Made by a program: the position numbers and the translations under genes | Shown: positions 14,308 through 22,512 of the stretch, piece by piece | Layout: every line of letters begins with the position of its first letter | Position numbering within the stretch: position 1 is the first letter of the stretch | Notes under the pieces: model-generated | What the model was told of the DNA's origin: nothing | Database searches by the model: none | The model's input: the letters and a program-made list of their open reading frames with translations, nothing else | Source: Fibrobacter sp. UBA4373 | GTDB taxonomy: Bacteria; Fibrobacterota; Fibrobacteria; Fibrobacterales; Fibrobacteraceae | NCBI GenBank assembly: GCA_002390045.1 | Contig: DGSB01000066.1 | Span: 1-27,829 of the forward strand | DNA length: 27,829 nucleotides | Reading direction: 5' to 3'

Positions 14308-15861
14308 ATGAATTTTAAATATTCCCTTGGCTTCCTTGCCCTCGGAGCCGTTTTTGGCCTAACGGCTTGCGGTGATGACAGCGCTTCGGCTGCAGACGAT
14401 ACTCCTGTGCCGGATCCGTATCTTTCGAACGGTATTGTGTATTCCGAAGCGCAGGATCCGCTCCTGTCTTCTTCTGACTTTTATTATAGCAGCGCGGAAG
14501 CTCCGGTTTACTCTTCGGAAGCCTATGGGACGATTTCCTCTTCCTCGGTTACAGCTCTCCTCAGCAGCTCTTCGGTGACGTCGGTCGTGACGTCTTCGGC
14601 GAGTGACGGTTTTGTGGCCGGAGCGACGGGCGGTACGACTTCTGGTGTGTTCCCGACGACTGCCGACGCATCGCTTCCGCCGAGCCTTTACACCACTTGG
14701 AAGGACTTCCATTATATTACGCTCGAAGACGAAGCTTCTCGTTACCCGACTTGGGGTGCGGAATTTGGTGAAGTCTTCGGTTCCTATACGGCGCAGGGCT
14801 TAAAGGCTGCCCGTATTATTTGGTCTACATTTAATTCGGCCAGCTGCCAGATTACGGAAGCTTCCGGTTCGAATATGTACAAGCGTGGCTGTACCGTGTC
14901 GGAAGGCATTGGCTACGGCATGCTGATTACGCTTTTCGAAGGAGATCTGGATGCTTATAATAGACTTTGGATTTATAGCAAAGCCTATCGCAATACGCCA
15001 TATGCAAGCGGTCGCGGTTTGATGCCGTGGCTGACGTCGTCTTTCAGCTGGGATATTCCGGATGATGCAAGCGCGACGGATGCGGACTTGGACATTGCAA
15101 CCTCCTTGATTCTTGCCTATTACAAGACTTCCAAGCAGGAATATTTGACGGACGCTTTGACGCTCATTTCCGCTTTGTGGGAACATGAAGTCAATAAGTC
15201 CAACTATCTCCTTTATTCGGGCGATACTCCGGGTACCTGGCAGGGTGCAGATCCGACGTATAACTTGAGCTACTTCTCTCCGGTGGCGCTCCGCTTGTTT
15301 GCGCTTGTCGATCCGTCTCACGATTGGAAGGCAGTGCTCGATGCCCAGTACACTTACATGAAGAAAGTGCAGGATGCCGGTACGGGCGTTTTCCCGGACT
15401 GGAGCAATGGCGAAGGCGTTGCTGTGAATCCGCCGAACAATAGTGGAGCGACTACTTATTGGACTTTCAACAAGGAATCTGTGCGTATTCCTTGGCGCAT
15501 CGCTTGGGATTACTACTGGTTCTCGGATGAACGCGCTGCCGAAGTGTTGAACACTTTGAACCAGTTCATCATCGAAAAGTCGAGCGGTGACCCGTCGCAA
15601 ATCCCGGCTGTGAACTATTCCTGGAATTTGAGCGTGGGTGCCGATATTACGGGCCAGAGCTTGCCGGTGCAGTGGCTTGCTGCTTGGTGTGCAACCGGTA
15701 TGGGCGGCAATTCTCCGGAATGGCTGAACTCTTGCACGACTCTTCTGAACAGCAAGGCGATGCAGACTTCTGCTTCGAGCTACTTCCCGAACATTCTCCA
15801 GATGATGTACAGCCAGTTGCTGAACGGTTTTTACACGAAACCGAGCAACATGGGAATCTAA
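14308..15861 (+). CDS. GH8 lipoprotein 2 (tandem pair)
   Basis: This 517-residue protein has an LTAC lipobox (Cys21) and a long Ser-rich linker over residues 22-110, about 60 residues longer than in its neighbour. The GH8 barrel has Glu199 in SEGIGYGM as proton donor, Asp258 in ATDADLDIA, and Glu390 in NKESVRIPWR at the usual base position. Outside the linker it is very similar to GH8 lipoprotein 1, including a 59-base stretch (15178-15236) identical to 13457-13515. This points to tandem duplication, perhaps with gene conversion. The longer linker should hold the domain further from the membrane. A CGGAG ribosome site fits the start. It probably hydrolyses a soluble or surface-bound beta-1,4-glycan at the outer membrane; the substrate is not defined by sequence. 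Confidence 0.9.
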   Translation: MNFKYSLGFLALGAVFGLTACGDDSASAADDTPVPDPYLSNGIVYSEAQDPLLSSSDFYYSSAEAPVYSSEAYGTISSSSVTALLSSSSVTSVVTSSASDGFVAGATGGTTSGVFPTTADASLPPSLYTTWKDFHYITLEDEASRYPTWGAEFGEVFGSYTAQGLKAARIIWSTFNSASCQITEASGSNMYKRGCTVSEGIGYGMLITLFEGDLDAYNRLWIYSKAYRNTPYASGRGLMPWLTSSFSWDIPDDASATDADLDIATSLILAYYKTSKQEYLTDALTLISALWEHEVNKSNYLLYSGDTPGTWQGADPTYNLSYFSPVALRLFALVDPSHDWKAVLDAQYTYMKKVQDAGTGVFPDWSNGEGVAVNPPNNSGATTYWTFNKESVRIPWRIAWDYYWFSDERAAEVLNTLNQFIIEKSSGDPSQIPAVNYSWNLSVGADITGQSLPVQWLAAWCATGMGGNSPEWLNSCTTLLNSKAMQTSASSYFPNILQMMYSQLLNGFYTKPSNMGI

Positions 15862-15885
15862 TCTCGGCTTGAATTTGAAAAACGG

Positions 15886-15918
15886 AACGCCTGGCTTTGA
15901 CCGGGCGTTTCTTTTTTT
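15886..15918 (+). terminator. Rho-independent terminator after GH8 lipoprotein 2
   Basis: A 9-bp stem (AACGCCTGG / CCGGGCGTT, one G-U pair) with a 6-base loop, then a T-rich tail. It separates the cellulase island from the Bat operon. Confidence 0.9.
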
Positions 15919-15963
15919 ACTTTCCCGTGAATTTTTTGTGACTTAATTTGGAAATTGCTTTTT

Positions 15964-15969
15964 TATATT
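15964..15969 (+). promoter_or_regulatory. Candidate -10 element (TATATT) of the Bat operon, probably leaderless
   Basis: TATATT ends 7 bases before the ATG at 15977, so transcription would be expected to start at or next to the start codon. No Shine-Dalgarno sequence lies between. The -35 is not clear. Confidence 0.55.
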
Positions 15970-15976
15970 CCTAGTG

Positions 15977-16792
15977 ATGAATTCTGATACTTTGAATACA
16001 GTTGTGGACTCGTCTGCCGTAGAACCTGTGCAAATTGGAATCTCGGTCCACGCAAGTCCGCTTCCTTCGACGATATTCAAGGACGATACTTTTGAATACC
16101 GGGTGAATGTGACCTGGCAAGCCCCGGCGGGGCAGAGTGCGGTCCTTGTCGTTCCGACAGGTTCGGCGAACGCGAAGGGAATTACTCAAATCGGTCTCAG
16201 GGAAGAACATTCCCAGGCTGTGCAAAATGGAAATTCCGTTTCGAATACGCAGTTCGTTTATAAGCTTGTTGCTGACGATTCTGGAAACGTTTCGATTCCG
16301 TCGCTGCGGTTCCAGATTCCTTCGGCTAACGGTCCGTTTGAATTCCAATCGGAAAGCGTTTCGTTCCGCGTGGAAGAACATTCGAATGCACCTTTCTTTG
16401 CCGTTTTTGGGGCGCTTGCGCTTGTGATTCTTGTGGGCGTGTGCATCTTCTTGCAAAAGAGGAAAAAACGCTCCGAGGAGACGAAAAAAGCGAAACAAAG
16501 AGAAGACGATGCGCTTCTCGAAGAGTTCCTGTTGCTGAAGAAAAGAATCGCGAAGGCGGAAAGTCGCGCCTGGTTGCTCGATCTCGAAAAAATTTGTAAA
16601 TCATGGGCAACGAAACGCTACGGTAACGATAATCTGGAAGAACTGGTAAAATCCGGTTCGTTAGAAGGATGGGAGTCTTTGATTGAAGAATTTGCCCACG
16701 CGCGTTACGGTGGCGGAAATCGCGATGCTTTCCAGAATAAAGAAACCTGGAAGCTTGCCGCAAAGCTTTTAAACATAGAAGAAGACGAATGA
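15977..16792 (+). CDS. BatD-like membrane protein (first gene of the Bat operon)
   Basis: This 271-residue protein has a beta-rich N-terminal domain (about 15-132), one membrane helix (about 139-159), then a basic stretch (KRKKR) and a charged helical domain to the end. This layout and the position before moxR fit the BatD/oxygen-tolerance family. The Lys/Arg cluster after the helix places the C-terminal part in the cytoplasm, so the N-terminal domain should be periplasmic. Yet no signal peptide is visible, and an in-frame stop at 15944-15946 rules out a longer upstream start. GTG at 15974 is an alternative start. Its role is presumably to assemble with MoxR and the VWA proteins at the inner membrane. 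Family assignment is moderate; it is much shorter than typical BatD. Confidence 0.6.
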   Translation: MNSDTLNTVVDSSAVEPVQIGISVHASPLPSTIFKDDTFEYRVNVTWQAPAGQSAVLVVPTGSANAKGITQIGLREEHSQAVQNGNSVSNTQFVYKLVADDSGNVSIPSLRFQIPSANGPFEFQSESVSFRVEEHSNAPFFAVFGALALVILVGVCIFLQKRKKRSEETKKAKQREDDALLEEFLLLKKRIAKAESRAWLLDLEKICKSWATKRYGNDNLEELVKSGSLEGWESLIEEFAHARYGGGNRDAFQNKETWKLAAKLLNIEEDE

Positions 16793-16799
16793 GGTCAAA

Positions 16800-17786
16800 A
16801 TGACAAACGTTCAAGAATTGACGGAAAAAATTAAGGATCAAAGCCATTTTTGCGTGGACCTTTTGCGTGAAGTGGAAGGAACTGTGATCGGCCAAAAAGA
16901 CATGGTGAAGAGCATCCTCACGGGCATTCTCGCTGACGGACATATTCTTTTGGAAGGCCTTCCGGGCCTTGCTAAAACGACGGCTGTCTCGGCTTTTGCG
17001 AGTGCGGTGTCTCTGGATTTTAAGCGCATCCAGTTCACTCCGGACCTTCTCCCGGCGGATCTTCTCGGTACGACGATTTACAACGCGAAGGAATCCCGTT
17101 TTGAAACCCGTAAGGGACCTCTCTTTACGAACCTCGTTCTCGCCGATGAAATCAACCGTGCTCCTTCCAAGGTGCAGAGCGCCCTTCTCGAAGCGATGCA
17201 GGAACGCATGATCACGATTGGCGATGAAACCTATAAGCTCGACGAACCGTTCCTAGTTCTTGCGACGCAGAACCCGATTGAACAGGAAGGAACTTATCCG
17301 CTGCCGGAAGCGCAAGTGGACCGTTTCCTCTTGAAGGTGAAGGTGGGCTACCCGGGTAAGGAAGACGAAATGAAAATCCTGGAAGCGGTGAGCGGAACGG
17401 GCCTTAAAACCCCGAACGCCGTGGCGAACAAGGAAGATATCTTGAAAGCCCGTGAACTCGTGAAGGAAATCTATGTTGATGAACGGATTCGCGAATATAT
17501 TGTGAACCTGGTTCTTGCGACTCGCGATCCGGCGAGCATCAAGAAGTCGGAACTCGCAAGCTTTATTTCGGTCGGCGGTTCTCCGCGTGCTTCGATCGGC
17601 CTTGCCAAGGCGGCAAAGGCTCATGCGTTTATCGAAGGCCGCGGCTATGTGACTCCGGAAGACGTGAAGGCTGTGGCGATGGAAGTCCTCCGTCACCGCA
17701 TCATTTTGAGCTATGAAGCCGAAGCGGAAGAAGTTTCCGCAGAACTCGTTGTCCAGAAAATTTTGGATTCTGTCGAAGTGCCATAA
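16800..17786 (+). CDS. moxR: MoxR-family AAA+ ATPase
   Basis: This 328-residue cytoplasmic AAA+ ATPase acts as a chaperone-like partner of VWA-domain proteins. Walker A is GLPGLAKT at 53-60 and Walker B is LVLADE at 112-117, followed by INRAPSKVQSALLEAMQE. Sensor 1 is ATQNP at 155-159, in the typical NPIEQEGTYPLPEAQVDRF block that carries Arg175, probably the arginine finger. Length matches the family. It starts 7 bases after the BatD-like stop with GAGG at 16791-16794, and is followed after one base by the DUF58 gene. This is the standard MoxR-DUF58-Bat order. Which client it remodels cannot be read from sequence. Confidence 0.95.
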   Translation: MTNVQELTEKIKDQSHFCVDLLREVEGTVIGQKDMVKSILTGILADGHILLEGLPGLAKTTAVSAFASAVSLDFKRIQFTPDLLPADLLGTTIYNAKESRFETRKGPLFTNLVLADEINRAPSKVQSALLEAMQERMITIGDETYKLDEPFLVLATQNPIEQEGTYPLPEAQVDRFLLKVKVGYPGKEDEMKILEAVSGTGLKTPNAVANKEDILKARELVKEIYVDERIREYIVNLVLATRDPASIKKSELASFISVGGSPRASIGLAKAAKAHAFIEGRGYVTPEDVKAVAMEVLRHRIILSYEAEAEEVSAELVVQKILDSVEVP

Positions 17787-17787
17787 T

Positions 17788-18675
17788 ATGCTTTCGAAGG
17801 ATATTCTCAAAACGGTGAACCGCATTGAACTTTCGGTGCGGGGACCTCTCGATTCGATGATGGCTGGCGCTTACCACAGCTCGTTCAAGGGTAATGGCGT
17901 CGAATTCAGCGAAGTCCGCGAGTACGTGCCAGGAGATGATGTTCGCACCATCGATTGGAACGTGACGGCTCGGATGGGGACGCCTTATATTAAGAAGTTC
18001 GTGGAAGAACGCGAACTGACCTTGATGTTGATGGTGGATGCCAGCTCCAGTTCGGAATTCGGCTCGGGTAAGGAAATGAAGGGCGAAGCGATGGCTGCAA
18101 TCACGGCGCTTCTCTCTTTTGCCGCCGTGCGGAACAACGATAAGGTTGGACTTTTGATCTTTACGGATCAGGTCGAACTTTTTATTCCCCCTGCAAAAGG
18201 CCGCAAGCACGTGCTGCGTTTGATCCGTGAAATCCTTTACTTTAAGCCGGAACATCATGGGACGAATTTGCAGAACGCTCTCGAATATGTAGGCGGTGTT
18301 TTGAACCGTCGTTCGATGATCGTGGTGATGTCGGATTTTCAGGATTCGGGTTTTGAAAAAGCCTTTAAGGTTCTCTGCAAACGTCATGATATGCTTGCCC
18401 TTGCGGTGACGGATCCGCGTGAATCGGAACTGCCTCCGGTAGGACTTGTGGAATTCGAAGACCCGGAAACGGGGGAAACGATGCTTGTGGACACTGGAGA
18501 TGCCGCTTTCCGCGAAGCCTTTGCGCATGAAGCCAAAAAGGCGGAAAAAGCGACTCGTAGCCTTTTCCAAAAGATGAACGTGGATTATGTGCGTTGCCAA
18601 GTCCATGACGAATTCCGCGATACGGTGAGCCCGCTTGTGGAACATTTTAGAATGTTGCAGAGACGTCGGAGTTAA
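17788..18675 (+). CDS. DUF58 / VWA-like protein of the MoxR-Bat operon
   Basis: The product is 295 residues. The DUF58 signature EFSEVREYVPGDDVRTIDWNVTAR is at about residues 39-62 and is followed by a VWA-type domain with an Asp84-x-Ser86-x-Ser88 metal site. No signal peptide or membrane helix is seen, so it is probably cytoplasmic or peripheral. The start at 17788 is one base after the moxR stop. The longer in-frame start at 17713 would overlap moxR by 74 bases and adds residues with no family similarity. DUF58 proteins are normal partners of MoxR ATPases and probably act as adaptors for the membrane VWA proteins encoded downstream. Confidence 0.9.
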   Translation: MLSKDILKTVNRIELSVRGPLDSMMAGAYHSSFKGNGVEFSEVREYVPGDDVRTIDWNVTARMGTPYIKKFVEERELTLMLMVDASSSSEFGSGKEMKGEAMAAITALLSFAAVRNNDKVGLLIFTDQVELFIPPAKGRKHVLRLIREILYFKPEHHGTNLQNALEYVGGVLNRRSMIVVMSDFQDSGFEKAFKVLCKRHDMLALAVTDPRESELPPVGLVEFEDPETGETMLVDTGDAAFREAFAHEAKKAEKATRSLFQKMNVDYVRCQVHDEFRDTVSPLVEHFRMLQRRRS

Positions 18676-18676
18676 A

Positions 18677-19660
18677 ATGTTTAATGCTTGTTCTTTGACA
18701 AGAAAGCTCGCGTTATGGATCGGTGCCGTTTTTGCCGTATCCACTTTTGCGTTTAACTTGTCTGTAAAATCTTCAACGACAGCTTCGCAGATTTTTGTGG
18801 GCGATCGTTTTAATTATGAAATCGATGTAAACGCTCCGGAAAGCGCCTTCGTGGACTTGCCGAGTTTTGTAGGAAATCTCGGAAGTTTTGAAGTCAAGGA
18901 CATGCAGCACGAAGAGCTCCCGGTGACGGGTATAAAGAATCAAAAAAGGTTCATTTGGCGGGCAACGCTCAATACGTTTGTCGCTGGGGACTTTTTGATT
19001 GCACCGCAAGAGGTCCGTGCAATTTTAGGGACAGATACCGTGGTAACGAAAACGGATCCTGTCGCTGTGAAGGTCGTGACGCGGACGGACGGCTCGGAAG
19101 AAGACATTTTGGATGTGGAAGAACCTTTGGATGATCCGAGACTTCCGACCTGGCTTTCTGCCCTGTTATTTGTTCTGTTGGCGATTCTTTTGGTGGCGCT
19201 TGGCTGGCTTTTGCACCAAAAGCTCCGCAAGAAGCAGGTTGCGCCAAGGCTTCCTCCTTATGAAGAGGCGGTTCTCGCTTTGAAGGAACTGCGTGAAAAG
19301 CAACTTCTTGCGATGGGAAATCAAGCGGATTTTTATACCGCACTCAGCTTTATCATGCGCCGCTATGTCGAACGCAGATTCCTCGGAGAACATCCTTCGG
19401 AAGGAATTCTCGATGCGACGCTTTCTCAGTTGAAGTCTCGTGTTTCGCAAATTCCTGGACTGGCCGAAGCCTATAAGCAATCTTTGGTGAAGCTCGAAGA
19501 AGAAACTTACCCGGTGAAATTTGCCAAAATGAAAATCGGCGATGACCGCGGTGTCTTTTGGGAAGATTGGGCTAATCGCCTTTTAGAAGATACAAAGCCT
19601 GTTCCGGAAGAAGAAAAAATTCGGAATGCAAAGAAGGATGGTGCAAATGGATCTCGCTAA
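18677..19660 (+). CDS. Second BatD-like / DUF4381-like membrane protein
   Basis: This 327-residue protein has a signal peptide (residues 1-25), a beta-rich periplasmic domain (about 27-135), one membrane helix (about 158-180) and a basic, helical cytoplasmic domain. That domain contains FYTALSFIMRRYVERRFLG, a motif seen in DUF4381/BatD-related proteins of MoxR operons. It starts one base after the DUF58 stop and overlaps batA by 14 bases. Unlike the first BatD-like protein of the operon, it has a clear export signal. The two share the same topology, so the operon carries a pair. No enzymatic motif was seen; a scaffold role is inferred. Confidence 0.7.
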   Translation: MFNACSLTRKLALWIGAVFAVSTFAFNLSVKSSTTASQIFVGDRFNYEIDVNAPESAFVDLPSFVGNLGSFEVKDMQHEELPVTGIKNQKRFIWRATLNTFVAGDFLIAPQEVRAILGTDTVVTKTDPVAVKVVTRTDGSEEDILDVEEPLDDPRLPTWLSALLFVLLAILLVALGWLLHQKLRKKQVAPRLPPYEEAVLALKELREKQLLAMGNQADFYTALSFIMRRYVERRFLGEHPSEGILDATLSQLKSRVSQIPGLAEAYKQSLVKLEEETYPVKFAKMKIGDDRGVFWEDWANRLLEDTKPVPEEEKIRNAKKDGANGSR

Positions 19661-20741
19661 TTTGCATTTTCAAAATCCCGAAGCGTTCTTTTTGCTGTTG
19701 CTCGTTCCGCTTTTGATTGCGGACTGGTGGTGGCATACGCGTAAGCGAAAGAGTACAATTAAGTTCCCGGCGCTTGCCATTGCAAAGAAGGCGGCGAAGG
19801 GTTCCAAGGTGCGCTTGCGCTACATTGTTCCGGCACTCCGAATCGCTGCGCTTTGCTGCTTTGTTATCGCACTGGCTCGCCCGCAGAATGCGACGGAAGT
19901 GGAATACACTTCGACGGATGGCGTAGACATCATGCTCGCTTTGGACGTTTCCGGCTCGATGGCAACCCTCGATATGTTGACCCGGGCGGATCAGGCAAAG
20001 CTCGGGGTGATGAATGCGGAAAAGGTTTTAAAAAGCGGTCGTTTTTGGAACTATTCCCGCTTAGGCTATGCAAAAAATGTGATGGCTGAATTTGTGCAAA
20101 AACGCGAAAGCGATCGCATTGGCCTTTCTGTATTCGCCGGACGTTCTTACACGCTCGTCCCGCTGACTTTGGATTACGGCGCTTTGCTCGAAATCTTGCA
20201 AGCGGTTAATGATTCGTCGGCTTCCGGAAACGGTACGGCGATCGGCGATGGACTGATGAATTCCTTGGCGCGCCTAGAAAAGTCCGATGCGAAGTCAAAG
20301 GTTGTGGTGCTTTTGACGGATGGCATTGACAATGCAAGCCTTGTCCCGCCGCTCCATGCTGCGGAAGTGGCGAAGGCGTTAGGAATCAAGGTCTACACGA
20401 TCGGTGTCGGAAAAAAGAATGGGACCTTCCTTGCGTTTGAACAGAATCCGTGGACAGGTGAAATCTCTTGGGCAGAAATGCCGATCCCTGCCGAAAATAG
20501 CTTGGATGAAAAAACTCTAGGTCAAATTGCGTCGAGTACGGGCGGACGTTTTTACCGTGCAGAAAGCAAGGAAGATCTGGAAAAAATCTATTCAGAAATC
20601 GATGAACTGGAAAAGACCGAAATTCAGACGATCGCTTATGCGCGTTATCAAGAAAAATTTTATCCGTGGCTCCTTGCAGGTGCTCTTCTGATTTTGCTTG
20701 AACTTGTACTTGCCAATACCCGGTTTGTGAGGATTCCATGA
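19647..20741 (+). CDS. batA: BatA-type VWA-domain inner-membrane protein
   Basis: This 364-residue protein has two N-terminal membrane helices (about 14-27 and 59-77), a periplasmic or cytoplasmic VWA domain, and a C-terminal helix (about 342-359). The metal site is Asp100-x-Ser102-x-Ser104 in LALDVSGSM, with Thr197 in GNGTAIGDG and Asp225 in LLTDGIDN. The start at 19647 is favoured over 19626 and 19638 because AAGGATGG at 19634-19641 is correctly spaced for it. After the metal motif it has a longer insertion (about residues 105-138) than the BatB next to it. It overlaps the preceding gene by 14 bases and batB by 4. Bat proteins have been linked to stress tolerance and envelope integrity; the exact role here is unknown. 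Confidence 0.9.
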   Translation: MDLANLHFQNPEAFFLLLLVPLLIADWWWHTRKRKSTIKFPALAIAKKAAKGSKVRLRYIVPALRIAALCCFVIALARPQNATEVEYTSTDGVDIMLALDVSGSMATLDMLTRADQAKLGVMNAEKVLKSGRFWNYSRLGYAKNVMAEFVQKRESDRIGLSVFAGRSYTLVPLTLDYGALLEILQAVNDSSASGNGTAIGDGLMNSLARLEKSDAKSKVVVLLTDGIDNASLVPPLHAAEVAKALGIKVYTIGVGKKNGTFLAFEQNPWTGEISWAEMPIPAENSLDEKTLGQIASSTGGRFYRAESKEDLEKIYSEIDELEKTEIQTIAYARYQEKFYPWLLAGALLILLELVLANTRFVRIP

Positions 20742-21766
20742 GATTTGCAGAACCGAATTTTTTGTGGGCTTTGTTTTCGCTCCCACTCTTTTTACTGCTT
20801 TTTGTGTATGCGTATCATCGCCGTAAAAAACTGGCTGCGCGTTTTGCTTCGATTTCGATGTTTCCGAAGATCGCAACCTCGCTTTCGCCGTTTCGCCGTG
20901 CGATCAAGGCGAGCCTTTTGCTCTTGGGCATTGCTTTTTTGATTTTGGCTTTGGCTCGCCCGCAATGGGGCCGTCAAATGGAACATATTGAACGCAAAGG
21001 CTTGGACATTGTGCTGATGCAAGACATCTCGCTTTCCATGCTTGCCGAAGATGTGAAGCCGAATCGATTGGTGCGTTCCCGTCACGAAATTTCGGCGTTT
21101 CTCGATACGCTTTCGGGAGATCGTGTGGGACTTGTCGCCTTTTCGGGTGAAGCCCAGACCATGGTTCCGCTGACGTTGGATTATGGAACGGTGCAATTGG
21201 TGCTGCGCGATTTGGAACCTGGCTGGCTCATGCCGGGAACGGATCTTTCGGCGGCTATCGATAAAGGTTTGCAGATGTTCCGCAGGTCTAAAGTGCCGTC
21301 TAAATATGCGGTGATGGTTTTGATGAGCGATGGCGAAGAACAGGATGCGAAGGCGGTGGAAAAGGCGAAGGAAGCTGCGGAAGCGGGAATTCGCATTTAC
21401 ACGGTCGGCATTGGTTCCAAGGAAGGCGTTCCGATTCCTGAACCATCCAAGAATGGAGAGGTGGCTTATCACAAGGATCGTTTTGGAAATATTGTGACGA
21501 CTCATTTGGAAGAATCGACTTTGCAAGAAATTGCAAACATTACCGGTGCCCGTTATTTTTACGCTAGCCCGGGAGAATTCCAATTGCAGAAGGTCCTTTC
21601 GGAAATTCAGAATATGGAAAAAAGGGATACATCTTCGGATCAGGTGGAAAATTACCAAGACCGTTATCAGATATTCCTTGCGATTGCGGCACTGCTCTTT
21701 TTGATGGAAGCGCTCCTTTCGGAACGTGGCAAAAAGCGGAAACAGGTCGCTGGACGTTTTAGTTGA
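20738..21766 (+). CDS. batB: BatB-type VWA-domain inner-membrane protein
   Basis: This 342-residue protein has the same plan as BatA: two N-terminal helices (about 8-26 and 56-73), a VWA domain, and a C-terminal helix (about 313-328). The metal site is Asp96-x-Ser98-x-Ser100 (MQDISLSM), with Thr168 (MPGTDLSAAI) and Asp198 (MSDGEEQD). The ATG overlaps the batA stop as ATGA, which implies translational coupling. BatA and BatB are paralogs that normally form membrane complexes together and with TPR proteins. The PQWGRQME segment after the second helix is typical of BatB. Confidence 0.9.
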   Translation: MRFAEPNFLWALFSLPLFLLLFVYAYHRRKKLAARFASISMFPKIATSLSPFRRAIKASLLLLGIAFLILALARPQWGRQMEHIERKGLDIVLMQDISLSMLAEDVKPNRLVRSRHEISAFLDTLSGDRVGLVAFSGEAQTMVPLTLDYGTVQLVLRDLEPGWLMPGTDLSAAIDKGLQMFRRSKVPSKYAVMVLMSDGEEQDAKAVEKAKEAAEAGIRIYTVGIGSKEGVPIPEPSKNGEVAYHKDRFGNIVTTHLEESTLQEIANITGARYFYASPGEFQLQKVLSEIQNMEKRDTSSDQVENYQDRYQIFLAIAALLFLMEALLSERGKKRKQVAGRFS

Positions 21767-21780
21767 TGAAGGTTGTGATC

Positions 21781-22512
21781 ATGAAAAAGATCTTCATTTT
21801 GATTTCTCTTTTTGTACTGTCGGCGTGGGCGCGCCCGATTAACGATGGAAATGAACTGTTCCGCAAGGGAGATTTTGCCGGAGCTCTTCAAAAGTATGCA
21901 GAGGCGCGAAAGAATGAACCTGCAAATCCGCTGCTTTTTTACAACGTCGGAACGTGCCAATACAAGCTTGGCAATTATGAAGAAGCGGTAAAGGAACTGG
22001 AAAGCGCAACGCGCATGCCGGATTCTTCGCTTGCGTCAAAGGCTGCCTTTAACTTGGCGAATACTTACTATCGCATGGGTGAAAAATCGTCGGAACCGTC
22101 GGAACGGATTGCCAAATGGCGCGAAGCGGTCGGCTATTTGAAAAAAGCGGTGGATTTGAATCCTGACTTTGAAAATGCAAAGCGCAATGTCGAAATTGTA
22201 CAGCGCAAACTCAAAGAGGAAATCGACAAGCAAAAGGAACAGAATCAGGATAATCAGAACCAAGATCAAAAGCAACCGGAACTTTCGGAAAATGCAAAAC
22301 AGATCCTTGCCCGCGCTTTGCAAATGTGCAAGGACGGTGAATATACGCCGGCAAAGAATCTGCTCGAAAATACGATGGCGGCAGATTCTACCGCTTCGAG
22401 TTTTGGCTCGTATATTCAACGAATTGAAGATGTGATAGATATCAAGGCTGGACGTGCTCCAAAAAGCAAGATTGATCAGTCCAATGCCGATAACGATTTG
22501 GGGGTGATTTAA
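21781..22512 (+). CDS. Secreted TPR protein of the Bat operon
   Basis: This 243-residue protein has a signal peptide (residues 1-18, cleavage after Ala-Trp-Ala). TPR-like helix pairs cover about 21-140 (NELFRKGDFAGALQKY; YNVGTCQYKLGNYEEAVKEL; FNLANTYYRMG; AVGYLKKAVDLNPDFENAKRN). A Gln/Asn/Asp-rich linker (150-166) and a final helical repeat follow. The start at 21781 fits AAGG at 21770-21773; the upstream ATG at 21766 would spoil the signal peptide. TPR proteins are standard members of Bat operons (BatB/BatC/BatE complexes). The exact Bat letter cannot be assigned with certainty. Its stop overlaps the next start by one base (TAATG). Confidence 0.85.
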   Translation: MKKIFILISLFVLSAWARPINDGNELFRKGDFAGALQKYAEARKNEPANPLLFYNVGTCQYKLGNYEEAVKELESATRMPDSSLASKAAFNLANTYYRMGEKSSEPSERIAKWREAVGYLKKAVDLNPDFENAKRNVEIVQRKLKEEIDKQKEQNQDNQNQDQKQPELSENAKQILARALQMCKDGEYTPAKNLLENTMAADSTASSFGSYIQRIEDVIDIKAGRAPKSKIDQSNADNDLGVI

